DNA from: Fenollaria timonensis
GTDB lineage: Bacteria > Bacillota > Clostridia > Tissierellales > Peptoniphilaceae
NCBI RefSeq assembly: GCF_001457835.1
Contig: NZ_LN898229.1
Location: 240,082-304,081, forward strand
DNA length: 64,000 nucleotides
Reading direction: 5' to 3'
The position numbers and the translations under genes were made by a program. Below are positions 30,674-39,991 of the stretch, one piece after another. Position 1 is the stretch's first letter. Each line of letters opens with the position of its first letter. The notes below the pieces were generated by a model, which ran no database searches, was not told the origin of the DNA, and saw nothing but the letters and a program-made list of their open reading frames with translations.

Positions 30674-30772
30674 AATAATTTTTCAAGGCTTTTTGCAAAA
30701 TTAATTACTAAATCCTTTATTTTTTCATCAAAATGTGTTATAGTATATGAATATAATATGGAAGGTGATTTA

Positions 30773-32407
30773 ATGAATAAAAAAGTTTACGTCTCAGGTC
30801 ATAAGGTGCCTGACACGGATTCAATCGCGAGCGCTATCTCCTACGCTTACCTTGTCAATAGTCTTGGCAAATACGATGCAAAAGCAGTTAGGCTCGGAGA
30901 TTTAAATAAGGAAACAAAATTCGTTTTAAAATACTTTGGCGTAGACGAGCCAAAGCTATTAACAACGATGAAGATAAAATTAAAGGACGTTGATCTTGAT
31001 GACGCCGTGCTTATAGACGAAGACGCATCTTTATACGAAGCGATTAACTTACTTCGCGAGAAAAACGCTTATGTACTCATAGTCATTGACAAGGCCGGAA
31101 AGATGAGTGGCATCATAGGTCTTAAGGACATCACAGAGATTTATACAAACATCTTTGACGACACAATCCTTAGCAAGGCTGATACGCCATTTAAAAATGT
31201 TGTTGAGGTCTTAAAGGGTACTGTAATTAACGATGGCTACAGAAAGCCCCTTGGCCGCATGGCGATCTACGCTATGGACCCAAAGATGATTGAGGATCGT
31301 ATCGAAGCAGACGATGTCGTTATACTTGGCGACAGAGAGGACGCTCAAGAAGACGCGATCAAGAGAAACGTTTCTTGCATGATAGTGACTGGCGGCTTCG
31401 ACATAAGCGAAAAGATCTTAAATTTGGCGAAGGAAAAAGGCATCAGCATCATATCGACTGAGTACGACTCCTTCATGGCATCGAGGGTGCTTCCCTTAAG
31501 CGTGCCCGTGTCGTACGCGATGACAAAGGATGGCATCAAGACCTTCCACATACAAGATTTTGTTTCGGACGTTAAGGCCGAGATGAACAAAAACAGGTTC
31601 CGCTGTTTCCCTGTCCTTGATAACGACGGCAAGGTCATAAACACAGTCAGCCGTTATCACTTGCTTGACGATAAGAAGAAAAACATCATCCTAGTCGATC
31701 ACAACGAAAGAACTCAATCCGTCGACGACATCGAAGAAGCTGAAATCCTTGAAATCATCGACCACCACAGAGTTGCCAACGTCGAGACAAAGCTCCCACT
31801 ATACTTTAGGAACGAACCACTTGGCTCGACGGCTACCATCATTACAAAGATGTTTATTGAGAATGGCGTAGTAATTCCAAAGCACATAGCAGGGCTATTG
31901 ATCTCAGCCATCATCTCAGATACACTTTTATTAAAATCGCCAACAAGCACGAGGACAGACGCGAAGATGATAGAATTTCTTGCGCCAATAGCTGGCATTG
32001 ATCCAGATGTCTACGCTATAGAGATGTTTACTGAAGCGGCAAGCATCAAGGACGTAGCAAGCGAAGACCTATTAAAGATGGATGTGAAGTCATTTAATAT
32101 CGCGAAGAAAAAGATACGCGTCGCACAAGTCATGACCATGGATATGGATGAAGTGAAAAAGAGAAAAGATGATTTACTAAATCTGATGAAAGAAACGATA
32201 GAAAAGAATCAAGAAGACAGCTTCGTACTGATGATAACTGATATACTTAAAGAGTACTCACTAGTTTTAGTGCAAGGCTCATACAAAGAAAGCATCTCTG
32301 CAGCCTTCGATAAAGATCTTGTAGATAACGAGTTTACAGTCGATGGACTTCTTTCAAGAAAAAAACAAATGATACCCGCTATATCAAAAAAGATAGAGAC
32401 TTTGTAG
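30773..32407 (+). CDS. ppaC: Manganese-dependent inorganic pyrophosphatase with CBS and DRTGG domains
   Basis: 544 residues from ATG 30773, with GGAAGGTGA upstream. Family II pyrophosphatase that hydrolyses PPi and pulls biosynthetic reactions forward. DHH domain: GHKVPDTDSIASA gives the N-terminal metal ligands and IDHHR the DHH motif, but a regulatory block of about 250 residues (residues 70-310) is inserted between them. The block comprises two CBS repeats around a DRTGG domain (VTGGFDISEKILNLA). In known relatives it binds adenine nucleotides and diadenosine polyphosphates. The DHHA2 C-terminal domain ends in SRKKQMIPAI. A single gene with its own terminator. Confidence 0.94.
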   Translation: MNKKVYVSGHKVPDTDSIASAISYAYLVNSLGKYDAKAVRLGDLNKETKFVLKYFGVDEPKLLTTMKIKLKDVDLDDAVLIDEDASLYEAINLLREKNAYVLIVIDKAGKMSGIIGLKDITEIYTNIFDDTILSKADTPFKNVVEVLKGTVINDGYRKPLGRMAIYAMDPKMIEDRIEADDVVILGDREDAQEDAIKRNVSCMIVTGGFDISEKILNLAKEKGISIISTEYDSFMASRVLPLSVPVSYAMTKDGIKTFHIQDFVSDVKAEMNKNRFRCFPVLDNDGKVINTVSRYHLLDDKKKNIILVDHNERTQSVDDIEEAEILEIIDHHRVANVETKLPLYFRNEPLGSTATIITKMFIENGVVIPKHIAGLLISAIISDTLLLKSPTSTRTDAKMIEFLAPIAGIDPDVYAIEMFTEAASIKDVASEDLLKMDVKSFNIAKKKIRVAQVMTMDMDEVKKRKDDLLNLMKETIEKNQEDSFVLMITDILKEYSLVLVQGSYKESISAAFDKDLVDNEFTVDGLLSRKKQMIPAISKKIETL

Positions 32408-32422
32408 TCCCTATCTTTTTTT
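32386..32422. terminator. Bidirectional terminator between the pyrophosphatase and lepB genes
   Basis: AAAAAGATAG-A-GACT / AGTC-C-CTATCTTTTTTT with a TTGT loop. It overlaps both convergent stop codons. Confidence 0.85.
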
Positions 32423-32917
32423 GCTACTTTTCAGTTTTAATATTATCTTATGATTTACTTCATCTATCTTAAGCGGTCCAAATGACCTCGAGTCAGTACT
32501 TATAGCTCTATTGTCACCCATTAAAAAGACTTCATCATCTGCAAGCGTCCAGCCATTGTCCCTATCTACCCAAGAAAAATCATTCATATATTTATCTCCA
32601 AGATAAGTCTCGTAAATCCTCTTGCCATTTATCAAAAGTCCTTCTTTTTTAGTGACTTCAATGTGTTCACCAGGCAGTCCCACTACCCTTTTAATCATAT
32701 CCACGCCCAAGGCCTCAGATCTTGCTCCAACAATATCGCCTCTTTTGATATCACTGAATAAAGGCTTTTTAATCGCAAGAAATTTATCCCCGTCATTCGC
32801 CACAGGCGCCATGCTATCACCAGTAACGTTTACTATATTTAAAAATAAAAGAGTAAATATATTTATGGCTAATAGCAGAGCGATGATTATAATTGGAAGA
32901 GTTTTCTTCTTTTTCAT
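32411..32917 (-). CDS. lepB: Signal peptidase I
   Basis: 168 residues. One N-terminal membrane helix (LPIIIIALLLAINIFTLLFL) anchors a periplasm-side protease that cuts signal peptides from exported proteins. The catalytic serine is in GDSMAP and the catalytic lysine in DMIKRVVGLPGE. The GDNRAISTDSRSFGP block (box E) is present. It overlaps the SDR gene upstream by four bases (ATGA), so the two are coupled. It could process the secreted proteins coded in this window. Short single-helix form, as in Gram-positive bacteria. Confidence 0.95.
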   Translation of the reverse strand: MKKKKTLPIIIIALLLAINIFTLLFLNIVNVTGDSMAPVANDGDKFLAIKKPLFSDIKRGDIVGARSEALGVDMIKRVVGLPGEHIEVTKKEGLLINGKRIYETYLGDKYMNDFSWVDRDNGWTLADDEVFLMGDNRAISTDSRSFGPLKIDEVNHKIILKLKSSKKR

Positions 32918-33639
32918 ATATAGAAGCCCCCGTTCACACGAAGCACTTCGCCTGTAATGAATTTCGCGTCCTGTGATGCTAAGAAAACTGCCGCCTTCGC
33001 TGCGTCCTCTGCCGTGCCGATGACCTCAAGCGGCGTTTCATCACGAAGCATATCGATTTCAGCCTCTGAATACACCTTCATCATGTCCGTTGCTATGCAG
33101 CCTAGGCTTATTGCGTTCACCCTCACGCCCGATGGTGCCGCCTCTTTCGCGACCGCCTTGGTAAAAGCGATGACAGCTCCCTTCGATGCGCTGTAAACAG
33201 TCTCCATCGCAGCTCCCGTCTCGCCCCACATGCTCGTTACGTTAATTATGCATCCCGCGCCATCATGCATCATCGGCTTAATAAAAGCCTTAGTCATGTT
33301 GAAGACGCCCTTCATGTTCGTGTTAAATACATAATCGTATTCCTCTTCGCTCGTTTCTTGCACTAGCTTAGTTAATGCCACGCCCGCATTATTCACAAGC
33401 ACATCAATTTTTTTATATCTTTTAAAAATATCTTCCTTTAATTTACAAACTTCATCATAATTTGAAACGTCTGCCCCATAAACAAAGCCGTTCGAATATT
33501 TTTTTACTTCATCTAAAATTTTTATCGCTTCATCATCATGCTCATGGTAATTGATGCAGACATCGTAACCTTTTTTGGCAAACTCAATCGCTATGGCCCT
33601 GCCAATGCCTCGCGAAGCGCCACTTACAAGAGCTAACAT
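32914..33639 (-). CDS. Short-chain dehydrogenase/reductase, possibly the EF-P 5-aminopentanone reductase (YmfI type)
   Basis: 241 residues. The NADP-binding GASRGIGRAIA and NNAG motifs and the catalytic Ser, Tyr-x-x-x-Lys (NVTSMWGETGA..., VYSASKG) are complete. The SMWG...E..YSASKG pattern and the RVNAISLGCIATDM stretch resemble YmfI-type reductases, which modify elongation factor P, more than classic FabG. That is a resemblance, not proof, and no efp gene is in the window. Lies upstream of and overlaps lepB. An extended -10 (TGATATAAT) stands about 30 bases before the start. Confidence 0.85.
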   Translation of the reverse strand: MLALVSGASRGIGRAIAIEFAKKGYDVCINYHEHDDEAIKILDEVKKYSNGFVYGADVSNYDEVCKLKEDIFKRYKKIDVLVNNAGVALTKLVQETSEEEYDYVFNTNMKGVFNMTKAFIKPMMHDGAGCIINVTSMWGETGAAMETVYSASKGAVIAFTKAVAKEAAPSGVRVNAISLGCIATDMMKVYSEAEIDMLRDETPLEVIGTAEDAAKAAVFLASQDAKFITGEVLRVNGGFYI

Positions 33640-33720
33640 ATATAAACCCCCTTTATGTAAATATTATATCACAAACTTGCAATTTTAGCCATCATATGCT
33701 AAACTAATCTTGGTGATGAA

Positions 33721-34359
33721 ATGAGAATGAGAAAGAAATGGTGGGCGCTGCCTGAACTTAAAGAGAGCCCCATCTTTAGATACAGACCCATGGAGAACAA
33801 GGGCAAGTGGCATGAGGACTTCGGCAACACGAATCCCATCTACCTAGAGCTTGGCTCGGGCATGGGCAGCTTTATTAATTATTTGAAAAATACATTTAAG
33901 GAGAAAAATTTCGTCGGTATCGATATGGAAGAGGGCTGCCTCGTTTATGCAAAGCGCATGCTTGAAGAAGAGGACACGTCGAACGTAAGGCTAGTGCTTG
34001 CAGACATCAGAAACGTCGATGAGTACTTCCAAGAGAACGAGGTCGAGGAGATTTATATAAACTTTCCTAATCCGTGGCCAAAAAACAAGCAGCACAAAAG
34101 ACGCCTCACTTACCCCGATCAACTAAAGATGTATAAAATAATTCTTAAAAATGGTGGGACGATTAGGCTCAAGACCGACGACCAAGGTCTTTATGAGGCC
34201 TCGCTCAAGTACTTCGAGCGCGAGGGCTTCGAGATAATTTTCAAAACATACGACTTGGCTGTAGATGAGTTCCAAGACGACTTCATCAGCGAGTACGAGA
34301 CAAAGTGGCGCTCTCAGGACGTCAAGATCAAGGCAATACTTGTAAGGAATGTGAAATAG
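33721..34359 (+). CDS. trmB: tRNA (guanine-46-N7)-methyltransferase
   Basis: 212 residues. It methylates G46 in the tRNA variable loop using SAM. The SAM site is LELGSGMGSFI, and the family motif is INFPNPWPKNKQHKRRLTYP. The C-terminal TKWRSQDVKI block matches TrmB. The ATG has GGTGATGAA upstream. Stop and next start abut: the GH3 lipoprotein gene begins on the following base, so the two form an operon. Confidence 0.96.
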   Translation: MRMRKKWWALPELKESPIFRYRPMENKGKWHEDFGNTNPIYLELGSGMGSFINYLKNTFKEKNFVGIDMEEGCLVYAKRMLEEEDTSNVRLVLADIRNVDEYFQENEVEEIYINFPNPWPKNKQHKRRLTYPDQLKMYKIILKNGGTIRLKTDDQGLYEASLKYFEREGFEIIFKTYDLAVDEFQDDFISEYETKWRSQDVKIKAILVRNVK

Positions 34360-35547
34360 ATGAAAAAGAAAATTTTATTAATATTAGCCTTTATTATGGC
34401 AATGGGCGTGCTAATATCGTGTAAGGCGAAAAGCGATGCAGACTTGCAAAACAAGGCAAAAATAAATGATGAGGCAAAAGTAAATGACAAGGCAAAAGTA
34501 AATGACAAGGCAAAGCCAATAGAGGAGAAAAAACCCACAGAGAAGACAAAAGAGGAAAAGCTATTAGAAAAGATGTCTCTTGATGAAAAGATTGGCCAGA
34601 TATTTATCGCGCGCTGCCCAGAAAAAGATGCGACAACACTTGTGAAAAAATATAATCTAGGCGGCTATATATTATTTGGAAGAGACTTTAAAGGCAAAAC
34701 GAAAGACGCCGTAGTTAAAAATATACAAAGCTATCAAAACGCTTCGGCAATAGCTATGTTCATTGCTGTGGACGAAGAAGGCGGCACAGTCAATCGTGTG
34801 AGCACGAACAAGAATTTCAGAAAATATCCATTCGCCTCACCGCAGTATTTGTATAAGCATGGCGGCATGGAGCGAATTAAGAGTGACGCAAAAGAAAAAT
34901 CGGAGCTATTAAAAAGCATAGGCATAAACCTAAACTTTGCACCAGTCGCAGACATTTCCACGAATAAAAATGACTTCATTTACAAAAGAAGCTTTGCCAA
35001 GAGTCCAAAAGAAACCGCAGACTATGTAAAAAATGTTGTAGAAATGATGAATGAAGCGCATATGGGTAGCGTTTTAAAGCACTTCCCTGGCTATGGCAAT
35101 AACAAGGACACCCACACAGACCTTGTTCATGACAAAAGGCCGATGGAAAAATTTAAGAGCGAAGACTTTCTTCCATTCAAGGCAGGGATTGACGCCAAGG
35201 CATCGATGGTACTTGTCTCACACAATATAGTAGAGGCCATGGATAAGGACGCGCCGGCATCCATATCCCCAGCAGTTCATAAAATTTTGAGAGATGAACT
35301 AGGCTTTGATGGCGTCATCATCACAGACGATTTGGCAATGCAAGGCGTGAAGAAATTTGTAGGCGAGAAGAATGCCGCAGTACTTGCACTTAAGGCAGGT
35401 GCCGACATGCTTTGCTCAACAGACTTTATTAATGACATAGCGGCCGTTAAGGCAGCCGTGACAAATGGCGAGATCAAAGAAGCAGATATCGACGAACACG
35501 TTTTGCGCGTACTAAGAGCAAAAATAAATTTAGGAATAATTAAATAA
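34360..35547 (+). CDS. GH3-family beta-N-acetylglucosaminidase-like lipoprotein (NagZ type)
   Basis: 395 residues. A lipoprotein signal ends in VLISC, so the mature protein is tethered outside the membrane by Cys. A linker follows with repeats of VNDKAK and PIEEKKPTEK. The GH3 barrel starts at MSLDEKIGQIF, with the NagZ motif KHFPGYGNNKDTHTD (the His/Asp pair acts as acid/base) and the nucleophile region VIITDDLAMQGV. It probably trims peptidoglycan fragments at the cell surface. It directly follows trmB without a gap. The linker repeats look prone to length change. Confidence 0.9.
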   Translation: MKKKILLILAFIMAMGVLISCKAKSDADLQNKAKINDEAKVNDKAKVNDKAKPIEEKKPTEKTKEEKLLEKMSLDEKIGQIFIARCPEKDATTLVKKYNLGGYILFGRDFKGKTKDAVVKNIQSYQNASAIAMFIAVDEEGGTVNRVSTNKNFRKYPFASPQYLYKHGGMERIKSDAKEKSELLKSIGINLNFAPVADISTNKNDFIYKRSFAKSPKETADYVKNVVEMMNEAHMGSVLKHFPGYGNNKDTHTDLVHDKRPMEKFKSEDFLPFKAGIDAKASMVLVSHNIVEAMDKDAPASISPAVHKILRDELGFDGVIITDDLAMQGVKKFVGEKNAAVLALKAGADMLCSTDFINDIAAVKAAVTNGEIKEADIDEHVLRVLRAKINLGIIK

Positions 35548-35549
35548 AC

Positions 35550-35590
35550 ACACAAAAGCGGACTGATTTCATCTCAGTCCGCTTTTATTT
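35550..35590. terminator. Bidirectional terminator
   Basis: AAAAGCGGACTGA / TCAGTCCGCTTTT with a seven-base loop, between the GH3 gene and the convergent ArsC/Spx-like gene. Confidence 0.92.
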
Positions 35591-35593
35591 TTC

Positions 35594-35941
35594 TTACGCT
35601 AAATATTTTTTCACATCAGGACCCACAGCCACGAATGAGCCATCGTCCTCGATAAGTATCGGTCTCTTAACAAGCATGCCATTAGTCGATAAAAGTTTGT
35701 ATTTTTCATCGTCCGTCATATCACCCAGCTTGTCCTTGAGATTCATATCCCTATAAACAAGACCCGAAGTGTTGAAGAAACGCTTGATGTCAAGACCCGA
35801 CGCCTTGTGCCACGCCTTTAGCTCCGCTTTAGTAGGAACATCCTTGTCAATCTCCCTGTAAGTGTATTTTATATTCTTTTCCTCAAGCATCTTCTCAATG
35901 CCCTTACATGTAGTGCATTTTTTGTATCCAATAAGAATCAT
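35594..35941 (-). CDS. ArsC/Spx/MgsR-family thioredoxin-fold protein
   Basis: 115 residues from ATG 35941 (AAGGAGTTGATTAT upstream); the frame extends to 36040 but lacks a ribosome site. The N-terminus is GYKKCTTCKG, a CxxC redox motif. The segments IDKDVPTKAELKAW, FFNTSGLVYRDMNLKDKL and LVKRPILIEDDG are the ArsC/Spx fold. The CxxC form and the KRP..I.D block fit the YffB/Spx-like group. I cannot choose between an arsenate-reductase-like enzyme and an RNA polymerase-binding regulator. It borders the defence island. Confidence 0.9.
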   Translation of the reverse strand: MILIGYKKCTTCKGIEKMLEEKNIKYTYREIDKDVPTKAELKAWHKASGLDIKRFFNTSGLVYRDMNLKDKLGDMTDDEKYKLLSTNGMLVKRPILIEDDGSFVAVGPDVKKYLA

Positions 35942-36047
35942 ATAATCAACTCCTTGATTGATATATACCCAAATATAATTATTATATATAGTTAAAATAT
36001 TTTTCGTATTTAATTGCATTATATTCATACAATTGAACATGAAAAAC

Positions 36048-37976
36048 TCAAATTATAAATTCAAATTTTATTTCTATGTCTTTTTCTTTTTGGAACTTTT
36101 CCAAACTATTTCTGATAGTTGTCTGCAAAGATTCATCTTCTAAATGAATGTAAAGTTCATTTTTTGCACGACTACAAGCTACATAAAACAAGCGTGTAAA
36201 TTCATCTAAAGTTGTTTCATTAACTAATACGGGAGAAGTAAACATTTCATTCAAATTAACTCCTTCTTTTTTATCAAATGAGTTGGGATTTAAGCTTACA
36301 ATTACTTTATCCCATTCTAATCCTTTAGATTGATGAACTGTCATATATTTACTATTCTCACAAAAAACCTCATTAAATAAACAATATGACGTATGCCATT
36401 TTAGACACTTTACATTTTGTTTCAAATCTTCTTTGTCATATTCTGAAAAAATATAAATTCCTATATCATTGATTCCAAACAATTTTTTTAATATAGTATT
36501 CTTCTTCTGAAAAATTAAATTATTAAATTTTTCAATTATATCCACTGTTAATGTGTCAGAGCTTACATCTATAAATAATTCTTTTAAAAATTCGTATATT
36601 GAATATATATGATTTATTTCTATCTTGGATAAAGATATTTGAAAATACTTTTGCAGTGTTAATATAATATCACCAAAAGATTTATTGTTATAACCTTCCC
36701 ATAAATTAAATATAATTTTAAAAGCTTTAACCCACATCACATTATTATGTTCTCTTATTTCATCTCTGATCATAATTGGAGAATTATAATAACTGTTATA
36801 AATTCTTTTCAGAATAACAGATTGATTTTCTTCTATATCTTGAATAAATTTAAATGCATCTACCCAACTACGGGCCAGTATAACTCCATTATCGTTTAAA
36901 ATAGAATAAAGCGTTCTATTTACTTCATCACTTTTACCCAGTAAGAATTTTATGCTTATTTTTTCAATAATTGTTTTGTCATCTTTATATTTCCTTATAC
37001 TTGATTGAAAAATATTTTCGTCTGAACATCTAATAAAATTACAAAAATTTACAATGTTTTCTGTTGATCTACGATTACCATCAATAGAGTACTCTTCTAC
37101 TTCATTATTTATATTAAACTCTAAAAAATCAGAAACCTTAGCTCCTTGAAAACTATAAATAGATTGGGCAACATCTCCAACTATTATTATTTTTGTAGAT
37201 TTACTGCCTATAAGTTTTATTATTTCTGTTTGTATAGGATTGGTATCTTGAAATTCGTCTACAAAAATAAAAGGAAACTTCACTCGCAACATATATAAAG
37301 CTATTGGATTCGTTTGAATAATTCGATATCCGAAATACAAAATTTCATCATGTGTAAGCTTTCTCACTTCAGACCAAATATATTTTTTTAAAGGAACAAT
37401 ATCATCCACAGAAAAATTTTTTGGATTAGTTAAACTAGATTTCAAATCTTTATTTAATCTTATACAATTTATAAACTTATCAACATCTACTTGTACTTCA
37501 CTCATTTTCATTTTACTATATGAATAGACATCTGAAGTATTTTTTTCTGTGTTAATGTATTTATATATGGTTTCCTTATCTATACCATGTAATAATGACA
37601 ATCCCTCTACTTGTGAACTAATAGTACTTCCATTGCACACTTTTATATTAAAATCATTTTTCATTATGCTTATTAGATCAGTTTGAAATGGTTTAATAAT
37701 ATTTTCAATAATAAATCCGTGTATTGTATTAATTTCTATATATTCATTAATTCCTTGAAGTCTGTTAGCTATTTCATCTACAGCTTTATTTGTATAAGTT
37801 ATACATAAAATCTTTCTGTTTTTTGAATTAGTAATTAATTTATTTGTCGATATTATATTCTTTATATTTTCTACAATAAAATGAGTTTTACCGGCTCCTG
37901 GTCCTGCATAAATCTTAATATGATTCAATAATTCATTTTCTGTAAGTATATCTCCTGAAGTTATTGATTTAACCAT
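36048..37976 (-). CDS. gajB: UvrD-like superfamily 1 helicase, GajB-like (Gabija-type defence)
   Basis: 642 residues. SF1 helicase motifs in order: AGPGAGKTHF (I), ITYTNKAVDEI (Ia), FVDEFQDTN (II), VGDVAQSIYSFQGA (III), GNRRSTENIV (IV), TVHQSKGLEWD (V) and FYVACSRAKNELY (VI). It overlaps the OLD-type nuclease gene upstream by 16 bases. An OLD/TOPRIM nuclease followed by a UvrD-like helicase is the layout of the Gabija anti-phage system. Longer than the roughly 500 residues usually quoted for GajB. The middle region (residues about 300-480) is not recognisable to me. Strongly AT-rich codon use, unlike flanking genes. Confidence 0.85.
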   Translation of the reverse strand: MVKSITSGDILTENELLNHIKIYAGPGAGKTHFIVENIKNIISTNKLITNSKNRKILCITYTNKAVDEIANRLQGINEYIEINTIHGFIIENIIKPFQTDLISIMKNDFNIKVCNGSTISSQVEGLSLLHGIDKETIYKYINTEKNTSDVYSYSKMKMSEVQVDVDKFINCIRLNKDLKSSLTNPKNFSVDDIVPLKKYIWSEVRKLTHDEILYFGYRIIQTNPIALYMLRVKFPFIFVDEFQDTNPIQTEIIKLIGSKSTKIIIVGDVAQSIYSFQGAKVSDFLEFNINNEVEEYSIDGNRRSTENIVNFCNFIRCSDENIFQSSIRKYKDDKTIIEKISIKFLLGKSDEVNRTLYSILNDNGVILARSWVDAFKFIQDIEENQSVILKRIYNSYYNSPIMIRDEIREHNNVMWVKAFKIIFNLWEGYNNKSFGDIILTLQKYFQISLSKIEINHIYSIYEFLKELFIDVSSDTLTVDIIEKFNNLIFQKKNTILKKLFGINDIGIYIFSEYDKEDLKQNVKCLKWHTSYCLFNEVFCENSKYMTVHQSKGLEWDKVIVSLNPNSFDKKEGVNLNEMFTSPVLVNETTLDEFTRLFYVACSRAKNELYIHLEDESLQTTIRNSLEKFQKEKDIEIKFEFII

Positions 37977-39982
37977 TCCAACCCCTCCATAATATACCCT
38001 GGTATGATAAGTTTGCTTATATCTTTGTCATCAAAAAAATTTTTATCTGTGATTAAACTTAAAGCCACATCACCTTTTTTATTGCTGGCATAATGTAAAA
38101 ACAACTTAGAAAAAATCAATTTTTCATAAAACTCTTGATTCTCTGGATCTAATTCTATTTTTTTCTTATAACAATCTAGGTACTTTGATATTAATTTAAT
38201 ACTCCTTCCATCAATTAATTCTTTATTTTTAATCCAATTATCTATAGAAAATCCATTATTTTTGCAAAATTCTTTCATTGTATCACTTAGTGGTAACCCA
38301 AATAGTGATGATACAATATCTTCATTTTTAAAGTTTTCTATAAATAACTCGTCTTCAAATGTGCTTCCACCTTTTATTTGAGTGACTATTTTAAATTCAT
38401 TAAACTTATAACGGCTTATTAACTTTTTAAGATGTGGAGCTTTATATTCTAAATATTCTTTAAGCAAACAATTTTCTCTATCATCATTAAACCATTTAAA
38501 ATCATTGTCGGTAATACAAAGAATTTTCTTTTTTACTGGGTTATCATTAAATACTTCTATAAAATATTCAAAATGCTTTCCACCTATTTCTACAATTGAT
38601 ATATGGTCATCTTCATATGGATATTCTAGTTTTTCCATGAATATCGGCAATAGTATTTTTTCAGCAATACCTTCAACTAGTATTATTTTGTCAGCAAACA
38701 GCATATCAGAACGAGTAACATCTAAAAATTTATTTAAATGATTTTTAGCATCTGATTTAAAAGTGCTGTCGTCTTTATCTGTTAATTGGTGCTTCAAACT
38801 CTGTTGAAAACAATCTGAAACCTCTCCTTGTCTATCATACTGAATTATATACATAGAATCTAAGCCAGACACTGCAGTTATATTGCTTGAGTGCGTAGTT
38901 ACAAAAACCTGCTGATTCAATTTATTGTTTTTATTTAAGTTGCTAATAAATTTGAACAATTTGTATTGCATTGCTGGATGTAAATGTGCCTCTGGCTCTT
39001 CAAGACACAAAATTTTAAAATCTTTCCCTTTTTTCACATCTGACAATTTAATAGACATATATATATTAACTAGATTATTATATCCCAAGCCATTATATAC
39101 TAATGGCAAGTTATAATTAAATTTAGTATCCTTTACCTCTGTTATATAGGAATCCTCTGCAGATAGTTTTGAGTTTATTTGGGAAGTTATGGAAATATTG
39201 CCTTTTTCTAAGCCTATCTCATTTTTTTCATAGTTAAATAAATTTGACATCTTAGTAATAGATGGTTCAAGAAGTTCTTTTAAATTATCATTAAGTTCTG
39301 AAATAAGTGCGTCATACTCTCTCTCTTTATCACTATCATTTAATAAAGAACTGATATCTTTTTTTATTTCTTTAGCAACATCAGTACCTGTTCTTTCCGC
39401 GTTAATATATTGTATATCAAAGATTTTTTTAGCCAATTTTGAATCAATATTAGTTTCGGTTTTACCATTTGTATATATCCATAAATAATGATCATTTATG
39501 TATCTGTTGAGCATTAAAAAGTAGTCATCAAAATTACTTATGTCTTGAACCTCTTTTTTATATTCCTCAGTAAACTTACTATCTAAGCAAAATGTTGCCT
39601 GTATAGTTGCAAAAATGTTATATTTTGTGTCTTTTTCAGTGCTTATACGGCTTTCTGCCATCTTCTCCATACCTAAAAATGGTAAAAGTTTTAAAATGCT
39701 CTCATCTGTAGTATCTTCTTCAAAAATTTCGTGATGTATATCATATTCTATCCGTATAGAAGGTGCTTCATCAATATATTTCTTTTTATAATTGATAAGA
39801 TTATTTTTATTAAAATCATTAATATTAATATCAGATGGTGAACTAAGCAACCTAATAGCATGTATAAGACCAGTTTTTCCTGAATTGTTTGCCCCAATGA
39901 TTACATTTAATCCATCATTAAACTCCATTTCAAAATCATTAAAATTCCTATAGTTCTTTATTTTAATTTTTTTAATATACAT
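37961..39982 (-). CDS. gajA: OLD-family ATPase/TOPRIM nuclease, GajA-like (Gabija-type defence)
   Basis: 673 residues. An SMC/RecF-like ATPase domain comes first: IKNYRNFNDFEMEF, Walker A GANNSGKTG, and Walker B LCLEEPEAHLHPAMQ followed by the TTHSS histidine loop. A TOPRIM nuclease domain begins at IILVEGIAEKILLP (catalytic Glu), with CITDNDFKWF as the Asp motif. This is the class 2 OLD arrangement, and a UvrD-like helicase gene overlaps its 3' end. In known Gabija, GajA nicks DNA when nucleotide falls and GajB assists. It is 10 bases after the specificity gene, so it appears to share the restriction operon. Confidence 0.87.
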   Translation of the reverse strand: MYIKKIKIKNYRNFNDFEMEFNDGLNVIIGANNSGKTGLIHAIRLLSSPSDININDFNKNNLINYKKKYIDEAPSIRIEYDIHHEIFEEDTTDESILKLLPFLGMEKMAESRISTEKDTKYNIFATIQATFCLDSKFTEEYKKEVQDISNFDDYFLMLNRYINDHYLWIYTNGKTETNIDSKLAKKIFDIQYINAERTGTDVAKEIKKDISSLLNDSDKEREYDALISELNDNLKELLEPSITKMSNLFNYEKNEIGLEKGNISITSQINSKLSAEDSYITEVKDTKFNYNLPLVYNGLGYNNLVNIYMSIKLSDVKKGKDFKILCLEEPEAHLHPAMQYKLFKFISNLNKNNKLNQQVFVTTHSSNITAVSGLDSMYIIQYDRQGEVSDCFQQSLKHQLTDKDDSTFKSDAKNHLNKFLDVTRSDMLFADKIILVEGIAEKILLPIFMEKLEYPYEDDHISIVEIGGKHFEYFIEVFNDNPVKKKILCITDNDFKWFNDDRENCLLKEYLEYKAPHLKKLISRYKFNEFKIVTQIKGGSTFEDELFIENFKNEDIVSSLFGLPLSDTMKEFCKNNGFSIDNWIKNKELIDGRSIKLISKYLDCYKKKIELDPENQEFYEKLIFSKLFLHYASNKKGDVALSLITDKNFFDDKDISKLIIPGYIMEGLEWLNQ

Positions 39983-39991
39983 ATAAATTCC

